Source of the DNA: Basidiobolus ranarum
Taxonomy: Eukaryota > Basidiobolomycota > Basidiobolomycetes > Basidiobolales
Length of the DNA: 38,204 nt
Direction: 5' to 3'
Assembly (NCBI GenBank): GCA_040143965.1
Contig: JASJQH010000049.1
Span: 1 to 38,204 of the forward strand
Of the stretch, positions 25,601-35,889 are shown one piece after another. The notes under the pieces are model-generated. The model searched no databases. It was given only the letters and a program-made list of their open reading frames with translations, and had not been told where the DNA came from. Within the stretch, counting starts at the first letter, position 1. Every line of letters starts with the position of its first letter. A program made the position numbers and the translations under genes.

Positions 25601-28117
25601 GGACTTTGCCAAATTACTTCAAGAGGAAAGCTCCACACTCGGTAATTAACCATGTATCGTTGATCGAAATAAGCTCATTGTGTACTTACATACACTTTTA
25701 CAGTTGCCGACGGACTGGAGGCTTTATCTCAATTCGTTAAGGCGTTTCCTGAGGAGGCACCCAATGATCCGTATGTAGCATTTACGTGTTTGATTGTGTG
25801 GGCTATTGACTAATGTATAAAATTTCCTATCCAATAGAAAATCTTTGAACCGTTTGGTCCAATGTATTTTGGAAGGTGGCCCGTCTCAAGCCAAATTCGC
25901 TACCATCATTATTTGCCATGCTCAATCTAAAGAGCAACATTGTAATCAAATTCTTCAGGTATGAATATACTATACAACTTTGTTCATTGTTTCCACTGCT
26001 CATTGGTTATGTTCTATATGAATTAGGAAATTGTACCCAACTTGTCCGCCGATTCTCCAAACCTTTTAAGTCATTTGAGTGCTTTAAGCCAAATTGTTCT
26101 ACATGCACCTGAGACTTTCGAAGAGCACAGTGATACCGTGATCCCATTCGTGGTCAAGAATATTTTGATGCAGCCCTCTCAAGCGGTATGTGTTTTGCGT
26201 AGCTATGTACTGATACCAATCTCTCATTAATGAACGTAATATCAAAGGTGTCTGGCTCATCAGAGGAGGAGTGGGAAGAGTATGAGAAAATTGATGATGA
26301 ATGCAAGGCTAAAGTGAGTACAGAGTAGTCTAAGCAGCATGTTCAACCTCAACTAACAGCAATCTAGTTGTTTGGAATCAAAATTCTAGTCAACCGTCTC
26401 ATTGGTTTGGCAAACGATGAAATTAACCACGAGCTTGCACAGCCTGCTTTTAAAATGCTTTGGAAGATCATTAAAGAAAACGGAGAAATCCTCGGTGGTG
26501 AATCCACAAAGTAAGTATATGTGAACATCTCTAATAACACTATTAGATGGCAAATTGTTAACGACACCTTTTAGTCCAATCCACCGTTCTTATTTACGTC
26601 TTGCTGCTGCAGTCTCCGTACTGAAGTTGGCTCGTCATCCAGTTTATGAAAATATGATTGCTCAGTCCGATTTCAACTGGCTTGCTCTAACTGCTCAGGT
26701 AGAACCTCACCAACTTGTTTAAAGTCTGTTACATCATATTGACGCTTACCACTTCAATGAATAGGATCCTTGCTTCCAAGTTCGCTCATCATTTGTCGCT
26801 AAACTTATCAAGTATCTTGGTCGCAAAGTATTGCATGTTCGCTATTTGCCCATTCTCTTCTTGGTTGCTCATGACCCCGAAAAAGAAATGCGCACTATGG
26901 TGAAGGGATTCTTTTACAGACAAACCTCATCCCGGGTCATTCGAGAGAACAACCCCTCGTTATTTGAGGTGATAGCTGCAAGATTGATACATCTGTTAGC
27001 TCATCATCCTGATTTTAGTAAGGAGTTGAATGATCTTAAACTTTTTGTCAAGTACGTAGATGTGCCATTAGTTATGCCTTTTCTGTCATTCTAAACTGCT
27101 CTCACCGTTAGATATATCGAATTCTACCTTGAAAATATCGCAAATGCGGAGAATATTGCTCTAATCTATCACATCGTGGTCCAACTCAAAACAGTGAGAG
27201 ATAGAGTATCCCCATCGAAAACCGAGGTATGCTTCACTTCTATAAGAACGACATCACCCGAAGCTAATCCATTCCTTGCAATAATAGAACTTGTACATTT
27301 TGAGTGAAATGGCTCAACTGTTGGTACAGGAAAAGAGCCACTCAGCTGGATGGTCTTTGACTTCATATCCTGGCCAGGTTAAACTTCCGATGGATTTGTT
27401 TGAGGTTCTACTGGACTCAAGCGAAATATTGAAGCAAGTATTCCTTCCGGAAGAATTTAAACGCTCAAGGATAGCTGCACAAACTCATCGTGGATCGAGA
27501 GCAGATAAGGTGAACATTCATTATGATAACCATTGAACTTGGTATGCAGGGTTATTTACCTTTAAATTCTATTCAAGCCTGAACGTGAAAAGAAACCTAA
27601 GCCACCGGGAACCCCCGTTAAAGCACCCAAAATCCCTAGAACCCCTAAAACACCAAGAGTTAAAGCAATAGCACTCCCCACTAGAACGTACGTATTAAAC
27701 TCGATACTTGATGTCATATCGAAATCATTCTCATCTAGAACCAACCCATTAGAACAACACCCCGTCGTGCTAAGGCCAATATTGGATCTATGGTCGAGGA
27801 ATACTCCGAAGGTGAAGCAGAGGATCAAGATGATGAAAGTGATGAAGAATCAGCAGTACCACAGTAAGTACTCTAAAGGAAATTCAAATATTCGTATAGT
27901 TATTAACCGAGAGCTTTCGTAGATCTCGTGTGCTCAAGAGCTACTCAAAGAAATCTTTGGAGGTTATGGTCGAGATTCCTACCGGTAAACATGATGTAAG
28001 ATCCATAACGTGTAATTTGTACTCATCTAAACACCTCCTAACAATTCTCATTGCACTCGGTAGCTCTCTGATTCCGATGAAGAACTACCCAACTCTGTAC
28101 GTCGTAGATTGGAGTAG
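22643..28117 (+). CDS. pds5: Sister chromatid cohesion protein Pds5
   Basis: Twenty-nine exons with 28 introns mostly of 50-90 nt give 1231 residues, within the usual fungal Pds5 length. Exon 1 is 22643-22756, exon 2 22834-23031, exon 3 23102-23286, exon 23 (the longest) 26765-27051 and the last 28064-28117. The protein is an almost continuous HEAT-repeat solenoid. Typical stretches are 'GVRIHVACCIADLLRLYAPD', 'YFPLYFYLLESLSTVKSVV', 'DPEEKVRISVCKALG' and 'WIPNILFKLFYIDD'. The C-terminal 110 or so residues are basic and Pro-rich, then acidic ('EGEAEDQDDESDEE'), ending 'SDSDEELPNSVRRRLE'. Pds5 binds cohesin near Scc1 with Wapl/Eco1 and controls loading, acetylation and release. The exon phases all match, so the gene looks intact. 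Confidence 0.95.
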
Positions 28118-28551
28118 AGATAAGGAAGTGTCACGTTGTCACAATTTATCCAAACTCCTCCACTGTCCCATTTACATTTACCAGACTTTTTGACCAAAAT
28201 TAACCTTTGGCGTTTCTTAAAAAGCACTATGCCAAATATTTATGTTCGAGTATTTTGCGTACATAGCTTAACAGTTCGAAAATTGTTAGAATATCCAGCA
28301 GAAAAGAATATTTATACTCTGCATTCATGTCACCTTTGTTTCGCTATCGAATCTTTCTCAATGTAACTTGCTTTTATTTTTTTTATGTGAAGAAATCCCT
28401 CTTTAATCTAGATCTTCCTTATCTCTGGCTGGAGAGTTTTATGTTCGTGTGGCCAGGTATTCATGATTCTTTTCATGACAGTAGTATCAATGTCTAATAT
28501 GGTTAACATCACTGCGTAATAAACTCCTTAAATTTACAATCCTACACCTGC

Positions 28552-28604
28552 CTTCACACCCATACCCATACCCATACTCACACCCGCACCCGCACCCACT
28601 TCCC
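28552..28604. repeat. Degenerate (NACCCN)n hexamer tract, G-rich on the minus strand
   Basis: Seven or more consecutive hexamers of the form CACCCA, TACCCA and CACCCG. The minus strand has at least six GGG runs spaced three bases apart, which satisfies the simple G-quadruplex pattern. Confidence 0.75.
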
Positions 28605-28671
28605 GCTAACCCTTTAAAGTACATTTAACCTTAAGCTTCAATAGTTAGTCACTAAGCCTGACAACATGGCT

Positions 28672-28690
28672 AGGGTTAGGGTTAAGGGGG
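28672..28690. repeat. Short interstitial telomere-like motif
   Basis: The plus strand reads CTAGGGTTAGGGTTAAGG, about two and a half TTAGGG units. It could be a telobox-type promoter element or a chance short motif. Confidence 0.4.
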
Positions 28691-29018
28691 CCAATATAAA
28701 GTATGGATGACTGCCAAAAGCAGATGTCAGATGCCCCAAAATCATCATTAGGTGGACCATTATGTCGACCATTAAGTGAGTATCTAGATTACTAATCGAT
28801 TTGACACCCTATCCCGCCTCGTGTGCAGTGACATCAAAATCGCCATTTCCATCCACTTTCCACCATTTCTATCCACTATCCACCATGGATCTTCTAGATG
28901 TGACAAACATTGACTAAGATTGCCCCATCATTATACTTGTTATTCCTGATTCCCGACCAACCCACAACTTGATGATGGACGCGATATGCTTGGTAGCGCG
29001 AGTTAGCTATCCAACAAG

Positions 29019-29062
29019 ATCACGTGGGGCAATCCCCTTCCACTAACACCTCTATCATGTGA
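29019..29062. promoter_or_regulatory. Paired E-boxes upstream of the bHLH gene
   Basis: ATCACGTGG (CACGTG core at 29021-29026) and the perfect palindrome TCATGTGA (29055-29062) lie 35 bp apart and about 390-430 bp upstream of the ATG at 29449. Both match sites known for MiT/TFE-type bHLH-zipper factors, the class to which the downstream protein is most similar. Autoregulation is an inference. Confidence 0.45.
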
Positions 29063-29448
29063 TTGTGGGTAAGTTGGTTGAATTCTATAGCACGGGTTAT
29101 ATTTCGTGGCCCATTATTCTAAATTTAGATGGATGGGATGACACATAGAGACTTGACCAATGAACATGCCTTAAGAAGCTCGCGATAAAAAAAAGAATTG
29201 GTTGAATTACCAATTTCGTAAGGTAACTCATTCGTGATCATTGGCTCTAACACGGTTTGGGATGGATTTCAATTGACTAGGTTTGGAGATTGGGATTTCT
29301 GATTAAATTACTATTCCACTCTGGAACACTTTGATGTTTTTTGCAATTTCGTTCGTCAAAAAGTTCCATTCCTATTCCTTTTCCTTCTCCTACCCTACCC
29401 TCTCCACCCAACTCTAGAAATTTATTGGCTTCTTACACTTCACTTGTG

Positions 29449-30638
29449 ATGCCACCGCTTAACACTTGTGAGGAGCAAGTGGACCCTTATTACTCTCCTT
29501 CAAACTCTGCCTCTCGGGCAAACTCTCCCTTTGATGATGAGGATGACGAAGAGGATTTCCTTGAAGACGACTTGGATGATGACATAAAAGAGGAGAAAGA
29601 GGAGTACTCGGAGGAAAAGAACCCCGAACGTCCATTATTTCTCAACTTCAACGCTGATTTGAATCCACAAAATACAACCAAGAAACCCAAACCTAAAAAA
29701 GCCACCACCTACAAAGTAAATGGAGTGAATATCCTTAATAGAAAAAGTTTAGATAGTAAGACAGTGATGGAACGTTTGAAAAGACGAAGAGAGAACCATA
29801 ACCATGTAGAGCGTAAACGTAGAGATAATATTAATCATACTATTTTGGAAATATCTCAACTTATTCCTCACGAGGCCGCTACAAATGCAAAGTTGAATAA
29901 GGGAAGCATATTACGTCTGGCTGCTGATTACATTAAGGTTGGTATTTTCTATAATTGTTCTAGTTATAACCTTACCTCGTTTTGAACCTAGTTTATTAAC
30001 TTGATGCACAGGAGATTCAAGCTGAAAATCGGAGACTTGCTACGGAGGTAGAACGGAACAAGGCTGGTAGTCGAATTCCATCCAATACTGAGCAAGTTGG
30101 ATACCCTGTGAGACCCTATACTCAACTGTTACATGATCAACCTAGCTATCCTGTTCCTCATCAAATGAGAGGTATTTACGAGAACCCTCACTACTTGCCA
30201 TCCGAAGCTGGTCACTCGATCGGAGGATATCGTCAGAATAACAACACATCCCATTTAGCTGAGAATTACATGAACTCTTCTAATACCAACTCGCAATCTA
30301 TACATCGAACCCACTTGGCCGCGTCTCATCCATTACAACACACAATGCCTCAATCTCAACCTTTACACGCATCCACACCTGCACTTGCACATACACATTC
30401 AATATCTTATCAGCAGCAGCAACCTCGTCACACTCATCAACATGGCCACAACCCCTCAGTGCACACCTACCCTCCAGTCAGTTTACCGCATTCCAACAAT
30501 AGCCAGCTAAATGGGCCAGTATATGGGTATAACACTACGGCATCGGGGGTTCAGCACACGTTACCTCCTCTCTCTGCGCAACAGCAGCGGAAGGGCATGA
30601 TGTTCAACGAGTTTAGTGGAACGTTAAATTTGTTCTGA
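29449..30638 (+). CDS. bHLH transcription factor, MiT/TFE/USF-like
   Basis: Two exons, 29449-29937 and 30012-30638, give 371 residues; donor GTTGGT, acceptor CACAG. The ATG at 29449 is the first in frame. An acidic stretch (about 27-55, runs of Asp/Glu) may be an activation domain. The basic region 'RRRENHNHVERKRRDNIN' (about 119-136) holds the His-Glu-Arg set of class B (CACGTG-binding) proteins. Helix-loop-helix follows ('ILEISQLIP', 'LNKGSILRLAADYIK'), then 'EIQAENRRLATEV', a short zipper-like helix. The match to the MITF/TFEB family ('DNHNLIERRRR', 'NKGTILKASVDYI') is clear. The rest is a His/Gln/Ser/Pro-rich tail without a known domain. In animals and several fungi such factors govern lysosome, lipid and nutrient genes; the role here is not shown by sequence. 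Confidence 0.85.
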
Positions 30639-31001
30639 TTCTATCTTTGACTGGCTCAAACCTTTTTATGTCACATCAATGCCAGATACTGCCAGATACT
30701 TAATTATTATTATTATCAACTGTTACGCTTCAACAGTTACGCTTTGGATCTACTTCACTCCTCCACTTTTACCCACCACTACTTATTCACCACTACCTTC
30801 AATTACTATTTTGATCGGATCATTCTATTGTATAAATTGTAGCCTTTTTGGAATGAATCGTTGTTATCTCTTGTTGGTGGGTTTTGGATTTCGCCCTTTT
30901 GGTGATGATTATTCAATTCACCTATTTATTTCTAATCATTATTGAACAAGTTGAAAAGGGTGTGAAAGGAAGGGAATAGGTTGGGTTGGGATGGAAAGAG
31001 A
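30639..31001. other. Convergent 3' region between the bHLH gene and snip1
   Basis: About 360 bp shared by the 3' ends of two convergent genes. The open frame at 30679-30945 (+) is AT-rich and hydrophobic by composition and I do not count it as a gene. Confidence 0.4.
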
Positions 31002-32023
31002 TTACATATTTTCGTGTAATAAGACGTATTCTCTCGTACTAGAACCAAATTTGATAATATCAGATACTTTTAATTCGTAGTACCGAGTAGCAGGTATTCT
31101 TTCACCATTCACAAAGGTACCATTAGTAGCTTCCAAATCAATAATAAATGGTCTAAGAAAAACCCAAGTAAGAGAAGATTAATGATATGAAAATTATTCA
31201 TTAATATGAATAGTATTCACTTACTTCACTAAACGTTTCACTTCACCTACTTCATTCTTCTCTACAACTTGTCGAAATTGAAAAGCAGCATGTTGTTTGG
31301 AACAAGAAGGATGATCTACTGGAATATCCGCAACCTAACATATATTTAAATAAATTAAAAGGTTTTGTAAAGTTGAAAACTTCACACCCTTGACTTACCT
31401 TTCGATCACGTCCTACGAGATACGCACTTTGTCTATGTATATGTAATAGATCTAAATAATAATAAAGAGTATTGATTAGAAAAAGAAGGGAAGAATGAGA
31501 AGGGAGGAGAGGGGATAGTTAATATTAAACTGCAGTGACACCACTTACCCACTTGTTCTTTTCCTTTAAAAACATAAAGTCTCCATTTTTTAGTAGGATT
31601 TCTAGCCTCTGGAGGTTCGTTATATTTCACTACTACCCCGTTATAAGTGTTGGTTTCAGCGGCAAGTTTTCCAGATAAACCAAAGTTCGGTTTTTCTTTT
31701 AATTTTTCTTCTTCTTCATCGAGTTTCTTTTGAGCAGCTGCCGCTGCTTCTTCTTCTGCTAAAGCTTCACCACCCCAACGTAATTCACTTTCTTGGATAT
31801 TTTCCTCTTTCTTATTATTATATTTGGTTCTTCTTTTAGGAGAGCGGGAACGTGAACTTCGTCTAGAAGTATGGTAATCTCTTGGAGGTGAGGTGGAACC
31901 CTCTCGTCTTCCACGTGAATATCTTCGTGAAGTATGAGGTGAAGAAGATCTTCCACGATAAACTTCTCTATCTTTTCCCTCTCTGGTATCCCGTCTAGGT
32001 GAACGCGCTTTATCTGTACCCAT
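31002..32023 (-). CDS. FHA-domain protein SNIP1 / Pml1 (spliceosome RES complex)
   Basis: Four exons (32023-31549, 31451-31399, 31334-31225, 31152-31002) give 262 residues. The first 80 are Arg/Ser-rich with many RS and SP dipeptides, followed by a Glu/Ala/Lys helix. The conserved entry 'NEPPEARNPTKKWRLYVFKG' leads into an FHA domain (about residues 160-255): 'AYLVGRDRKVADIPVDHPSC', 'SKQHAAFQFRQV', 'PFIIDLEATNGTFVNGERI', 'RYYELKVSDIIKFG', 'SREYVLLHE'-like end. The phosphothreonine-binding Arg (GRD) and Ser-His (SKQH) are present. Orthologues (human SNIP1, yeast Pml1, plant DAWDLE) act in the RES complex for pre-mRNA retention and splicing. This gene and eEF3 are in tandem on the minus strand, about 550 bp apart. 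Confidence 0.93.
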
Positions 32024-32571
32024 TGATATTTATTCTCTTGTTATATTTACCGAGAAATAAGTACCTATTATATATGTACTGAGTTGGTGCTCTTTTAAGT
32101 CCTCCCTTCTACTAATTCAAGAAATATTTAAATCATCGTGAAAATTTGTTCTATTTATCTTGACGTATCAAAGAAAATCCTATTTCTAATGGTCTATCTA
32201 AAATATCTTATTAAGAGCGTATACAATGTTGTTTAGTACAGTAAATCTGACATATATATATTATGCGATGTAACTTGCATATAAATTAAGCCATCACAAT
32301 GTGTCCAACAAGATAAATAAAGCTACTTGATTGATGCAACCAAGATTTTCAACAATAACTAATTCGAATAAATACTAGGGAACAAATATTCACAATGTGA
32401 AAAAAGACGTTTATTTTGTATAAGTTGCTTTCCATGGTAATTTGGATAAAGTCATGTGACACCTTCTATTATGACAATAATATTAATGGATATGGACGGC
32501 GGATATGATAATATAACAAGTGGAATGGGAGGAGTTTTACGAAAAGCATTGGGGTTTTAGAGTTAGAGCGA
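32024..32571. other. Intergenic between eEF3 3' end and snip1 promoter
   Basis: AT-rich, with no gene or RNA recognised. It should contain the eEF3 3' UTR (near 32572) and the snip1 promoter (near 32024). Confidence 0.4.
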
Positions 32572-35500
32572 TTAGATATCATCTTCATCACTGCTGACAT
32601 CTTCACCGTTAGCAATTCTTTGAGCTCTCCACTTCTGCTTCTGCTTGAGTTCCTTACGGGTAAGCTTCTTCTTGGAGACAACCTTGGTAACGTTACCAAA
32701 TTGATCAACCTTGGTTTCAGCTTCCTTCTTTTCAGCGATCTTCTCACCAGCGTTGGTAGAGTAGTCGTTGCCTTCAAGAGTAACAGTACCGGCATCAACC
32801 TTCCAGGTCTCGGTACAGAGACTGGAGGTGAATTCGGTGTGATGGGAAATCATAACAACACCACCTTCATATTCCTTAATAGCCTCAGCGAGAGCACCAA
32901 GGGAATCACGATCGAGGTAATTGGTAGGTTCATCAAGAACGAGCAAATGGGGGTTGAGCCACATAGCAGCGGCAATGACGACCTTGACCTTTTGACCACC
33001 GGAGAGACCACGAATACGGTTATGGGTAGCGAATTCAGCTTCCAAACCGAGATCACCAAGATGCTTCTCAACTTCCTTGGCGGTCAATTGTCTGGTCCAA
33101 GCACCAGCAAGGGCAGCTTCCTTGGCATCATAGGCATCCAACATCTTCTTGAATCCCCATTTCTCCAAGTCTTCACGAGGAACCCAAGCGTTGTCTTCGT
33201 GACTCTTGCCAATCCATTGGACTTCGTATTCAGAAGAACGACCAGCCTTACGACGACCGTACAAACCTTCAACCTTAAGCTTCTCAGATTCCCAGACAAC
33301 AATGGTATCCATTTGCTTCTGTTCTTCTTCGGTGATTTGGTTGGAAGCCTTGCTCAAGGATTCACGATCCTCACCGCTCTGGTAACGCCAACGAATATAT
33401 TCGTTAGGAGTTTTGTCAAGATGCTCTTCAATGTGATGGAAAGCGTGCTGAGCAACGTAGGCAACACGAAGGTTAGGATGCTTCTTGATTTCACCACAGT
33501 CGGGAACAATCTCACCGGTAAGAACCTTGATCATGGTAGACTTACCAGCACCGTTAGGACCGAGAACGGCAACACGGGAGCTCAAAGAACATTGAACTGA
33601 GATATCGTGGAGAGCGACCTTGCTGGCTCCTGGGTAGGTATAACCAATGTTGGTCATCTTCAAAATAGCCTTACCCTTAGACTTGACACCATCCAAAAGA
33701 CCTGGAGGGGGAAGGGAGAACTTGTGGGTGGCACTGGAAAGTTCATAGTAGGACTTGGCCTCAGGGTATTGTTCAACGAAACGAGAAAGGTTACCCTTGT
33801 AGTTCTTCAACTTACGGCTTTCATAATGGATAATGTTGGTACAAACGTTATCCAAGAATCCGGAGTCGTGAGAAACAAGAATACTGGTAACATTGGTGAG
33901 ACCGTTAAGGTAGTTCTCCAACCAAGCGACGTTAGCAACATCCAAGTGATTGGTAGGTTCATCGAGGAGTAAGATATCGGCACCAATCAACATAGCACGG
34001 GCCAATTCCAACTTCATCTTCCAACCACCGGAAAGGGCGGTAACAAGACCAGTTTGCATATCCTCGGTGAAACCAACGCTGGAGAGCATGGTGGCGATTT
34101 CTTGCTCAGAAACGTGAGCAAGGTTCTTGTCCTTGGCAATGAACTCACGAACACCGAGCTCAGCTTCTTCAGCTTGAAGGTTGTGCTCGACGAAGATGGT
34201 CTTAAGCTCATCAGGAGAGGGGAAACCGTTAAGTTTGCCCTCAGCAATGGCTCTCATAAGGGTAGATTTACCAACACCGTTAGGACCGCAGAGACCATAA
34301 CGTTGTCCACGACGCAACTTTAGTTTGGTGTTGTTCAACAAGATCATACCACCATAAGCAAGGGAGAATTCGCAGTCGCAAAGTTCCTCACCTTCTTCAT
34401 CCTCAGCAGCAGCAGCAGCCTCACTAGAACGCTTCTCATCCCACTCAACATAGAACTTCAAGACAGCGGCGCAAACAGCGTCAGCGTTCTTTTGAAGAAT
34501 ATAAGGGGCAAGATAAGGAACAATGCACATATCCCATTCAACCAATTCGAAGGAACGACGGTTGACAAGACCGGTGCACATAACAGCGATGTAGTTAAGG
34601 GCGATGGGGGAAACCTCAATGTTGGAGACCTTGGCGATTTCGGCGTTGATGTTAGCCAAAACTTCGGCAACTTCAACAGTCTCGAAAACGGGGGCAGCAG
34701 CCTCAGCGTTAGCACCACCGACACGGACAAGAGTAGAACGAGCACGTTCAGCAACTTGACGTAATTCGGGGTTGGCACCAATCTCAATAATACGATCAAG
34801 TCCAGGAAGGAGCTTGGGCAAGAATTGAGCGGCATCAGCTGGGTTCTCAACCAACTTGCACATGTTGTCAATAATGACAGCAGTTTGACGCATGATGACT
34901 GGGGAACGTTCAGCCAAACCACGGGTGAGGAGAGGAGTCATAATGGCAAGAGCTGGGGCTTCAACTTGAGTAACGAAGGTAGTGGCGGCAAGTTGATGAA
35001 CACAGTCAGGAACATTTTCAGGAGCGGCAATACAACCGATCAAAGAATCCAAAGAGGGTTCAATATCAGGATTTCCGACGACATTGCAGACAGCACGCAT
35101 GGTAACCTTAGCAGCTGATTGAACTTCAGGCTTGGTATCCCACATGATTTCGGAAACGCGGGGAACAATATCGCAAAGGGAAACACGGACTTGTTCGGCA
35201 GAAGTACGGGCGAGTTCGCTGATCAAAGACAAACTGCCTAACTTGGTTTGCCACTTACCATTTTGGAGGGCATCGAAAAGAACTGGCAACAAAGCAGGAA
35301 CGGCGTGTTCACAAGGAAGAGCCATTAAAGCAGCACCAGCGACTTGAGCAGCGCTGCGGACAGCGGCAGACTTGTTATCGGAGTACCCGCCCAAAATGAT
35401 GGGTAATTCGGAAATGAGGTAAGGTTCGATAGTATGACCGAGTTTCTTGGCTAAGGCAGCGTAGACCAAAAGGGATCCTTCACGGTCAGTGGCGGATTTT

Positions 35501-35778
35501 TTGTTTTGGGCAGCGATTTTCAACATTTCGATCATTCCGAAGGTGTTGACGGCTTGGGCAACACCAACGTGCTCCACGAAGGAAGCAATCTCATCAGCAA
35601 CTTCACTCAACTTCTCGGAAGTCTCACATTCAGCCAACTTCTTAAGCAGCGCGGAGGCTCTTTCCCTGTCCACAGTACGAACTTGAGGGACACAGGTCTC
35701 GTCACATTGTTGTTCACACTTGTAGTGATTGTGAACTCCAGCGGGGAGGTCAGAAATCTCGTGGTTCAAATGCATCAT
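32572..35778 (-). CDS. tef3: Translation elongation factor 3 (eEF3), ABC-F ATPase
   Basis: An intronless frame of 1068 residues, close to the family's usual 1044. N-terminal HEAT repeats run to about residue 320, then a four-helix bundle. ABC1 has Walker A GPNGVGKST (498-506), signature LSGGW (582) and Walker B LLLDEPTNHLD. ABC2 has GPNGAGKST (740-748), signature LSGGQ (925) and LLVLDEPTNYLD. The chromodomain insertion typical of eEF3 lies within ABC2 ('YEVQWIGKSHEDNAWVPRED', 851-870). The C-terminus is Lys-rich then acidic ('GEDVSSDEDDI'). eEF3 binds the ribosome near the E site, drives release of deacylated tRNA after translocation and supports eEF1A delivery; it is found mainly in fungi. 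Strong codon bias (GCC, AAC, CTC; few rare codons) and lack of introns fit very high expression. Confidence 0.98.
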   Translation of the reverse strand: MMHLNHEISDLPAGVHNHYKCEQQCDETCVPQVRTVDRERASALLKKLAECETSEKLSEVADEIASFVEHVGVAQAVNTFGMIEMLKIAAQNKKSATDREGSLLVYAALAKKLGHTIEPYLISELPIILGGYSDNKSAAVRSAAQVAGAALMALPCEHAVPALLPVLFDALQNGKWQTKLGSLSLISELARTSAEQVRVSLCDIVPRVSEIMWDTKPEVQSAAKVTMRAVCNVVGNPDIEPSLDSLIGCIAAPENVPDCVHQLAATTFVTQVEAPALAIMTPLLTRGLAERSPVIMRQTAVIIDNMCKLVENPADAAQFLPKLLPGLDRIIEIGANPELRQVAERARSTLVRVGGANAEAAAPVFETVEVAEVLANINAEIAKVSNIEVSPIALNYIAVMCTGLVNRRSFELVEWDMCIVPYLAPYILQKNADAVCAAVLKFYVEWDEKRSSEAAAAAEDEEGEELCDCEFSLAYGGMILLNNTKLKLRRGQRYGLCGPNGVGKSTLMRAIAEGKLNGFPSPDELKTIFVEHNLQAEEAELGVREFIAKDKNLAHVSEQEIATMLSSVGFTEDMQTGLVTALSGGWKMKLELARAMLIGADILLLDEPTNHLDVANVAWLENYLNGLTNVTSILVSHDSGFLDNVCTNIIHYESRKLKNYKGNLSRFVEQYPEAKSYYELSSATHKFSLPPPGLLDGVKSKGKAILKMTNIGYTYPGASKVALHDISVQCSLSSRVAVLGPNGAGKSTMIKVLTGEIVPDCGEIKKHPNLRVAYVAQHAFHHIEEHLDKTPNEYIRWRYQSGEDRESLSKASNQITEEEQKQMDTIVVWESEKLKVEGLYGRRKAGRSSEYEVQWIGKSHEDNAWVPREDLEKWGFKKMLDAYDAKEAALAGAWTRQLTAKEVEKHLGDLGLEAEFATHNRIRGLSGGQKVKVVIAAAMWLNPHLLVLDEPTNYLDRDSLGALAEAIKEYEGGVVMISHHTEFTSSLCTETWKVDAGTVTLEGNDYSTNAGEKIAEKKEAETKVDQFGNVTKVVSKKKLTRKELKQKQKWRAQRIANGEDVSSDEDDI

Positions 35779-35880
35779 TTTAGTGTGAATTTCTATGAAA
35801 GATGACGAGGAGGGAGGAGAAGCGTTGCTCTCGAATTCAGAAGAAAAGAGAGATAAGAAACAACAACGACAGTCCGAGAT

Positions 35881-35889
35881 GATTTATAC
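35881..35889 (-). promoter_or_regulatory. TATA box of eEF3
   Basis: The minus strand reads AGTATAAATC about 105 nt upstream of the eEF3 start codon, a strong TATA box fitting a highly expressed gene. A pyrimidine/purine-rich leader lies between. Confidence 0.5.

Larger units (their letters stand above)
28118..29448. other. 1.3-kb intergenic upstream of the bHLH gene
   Basis: After pds5 there is AT-rich sequence with no gene I can support, then the hexamer tract at 28552-28604, a short TTAGGG-like motif near 28673, an imperfect inverted repeat (GATTGCCCCA at about 28919 and its complement at about 29025) and the two E-boxes listed separately. The in-frame codons from 29341 to 29448 lack an ATG and are taken as 5' leader. 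Confidence 0.4.

Noticed and set aside
29341-29448. N-terminal extension of the bHLH protein
   Set aside because: The extension has no ATG and begins with TTG; the first in-frame ATG is at 29449. An upstream spliced exon remains possible but unseen.
32620-35805. Long plus-strand open frames opposite eEF3
   Set aside because: They are antisense shadows caused by the strong codon bias of the eEF3 gene; no recognisable protein.
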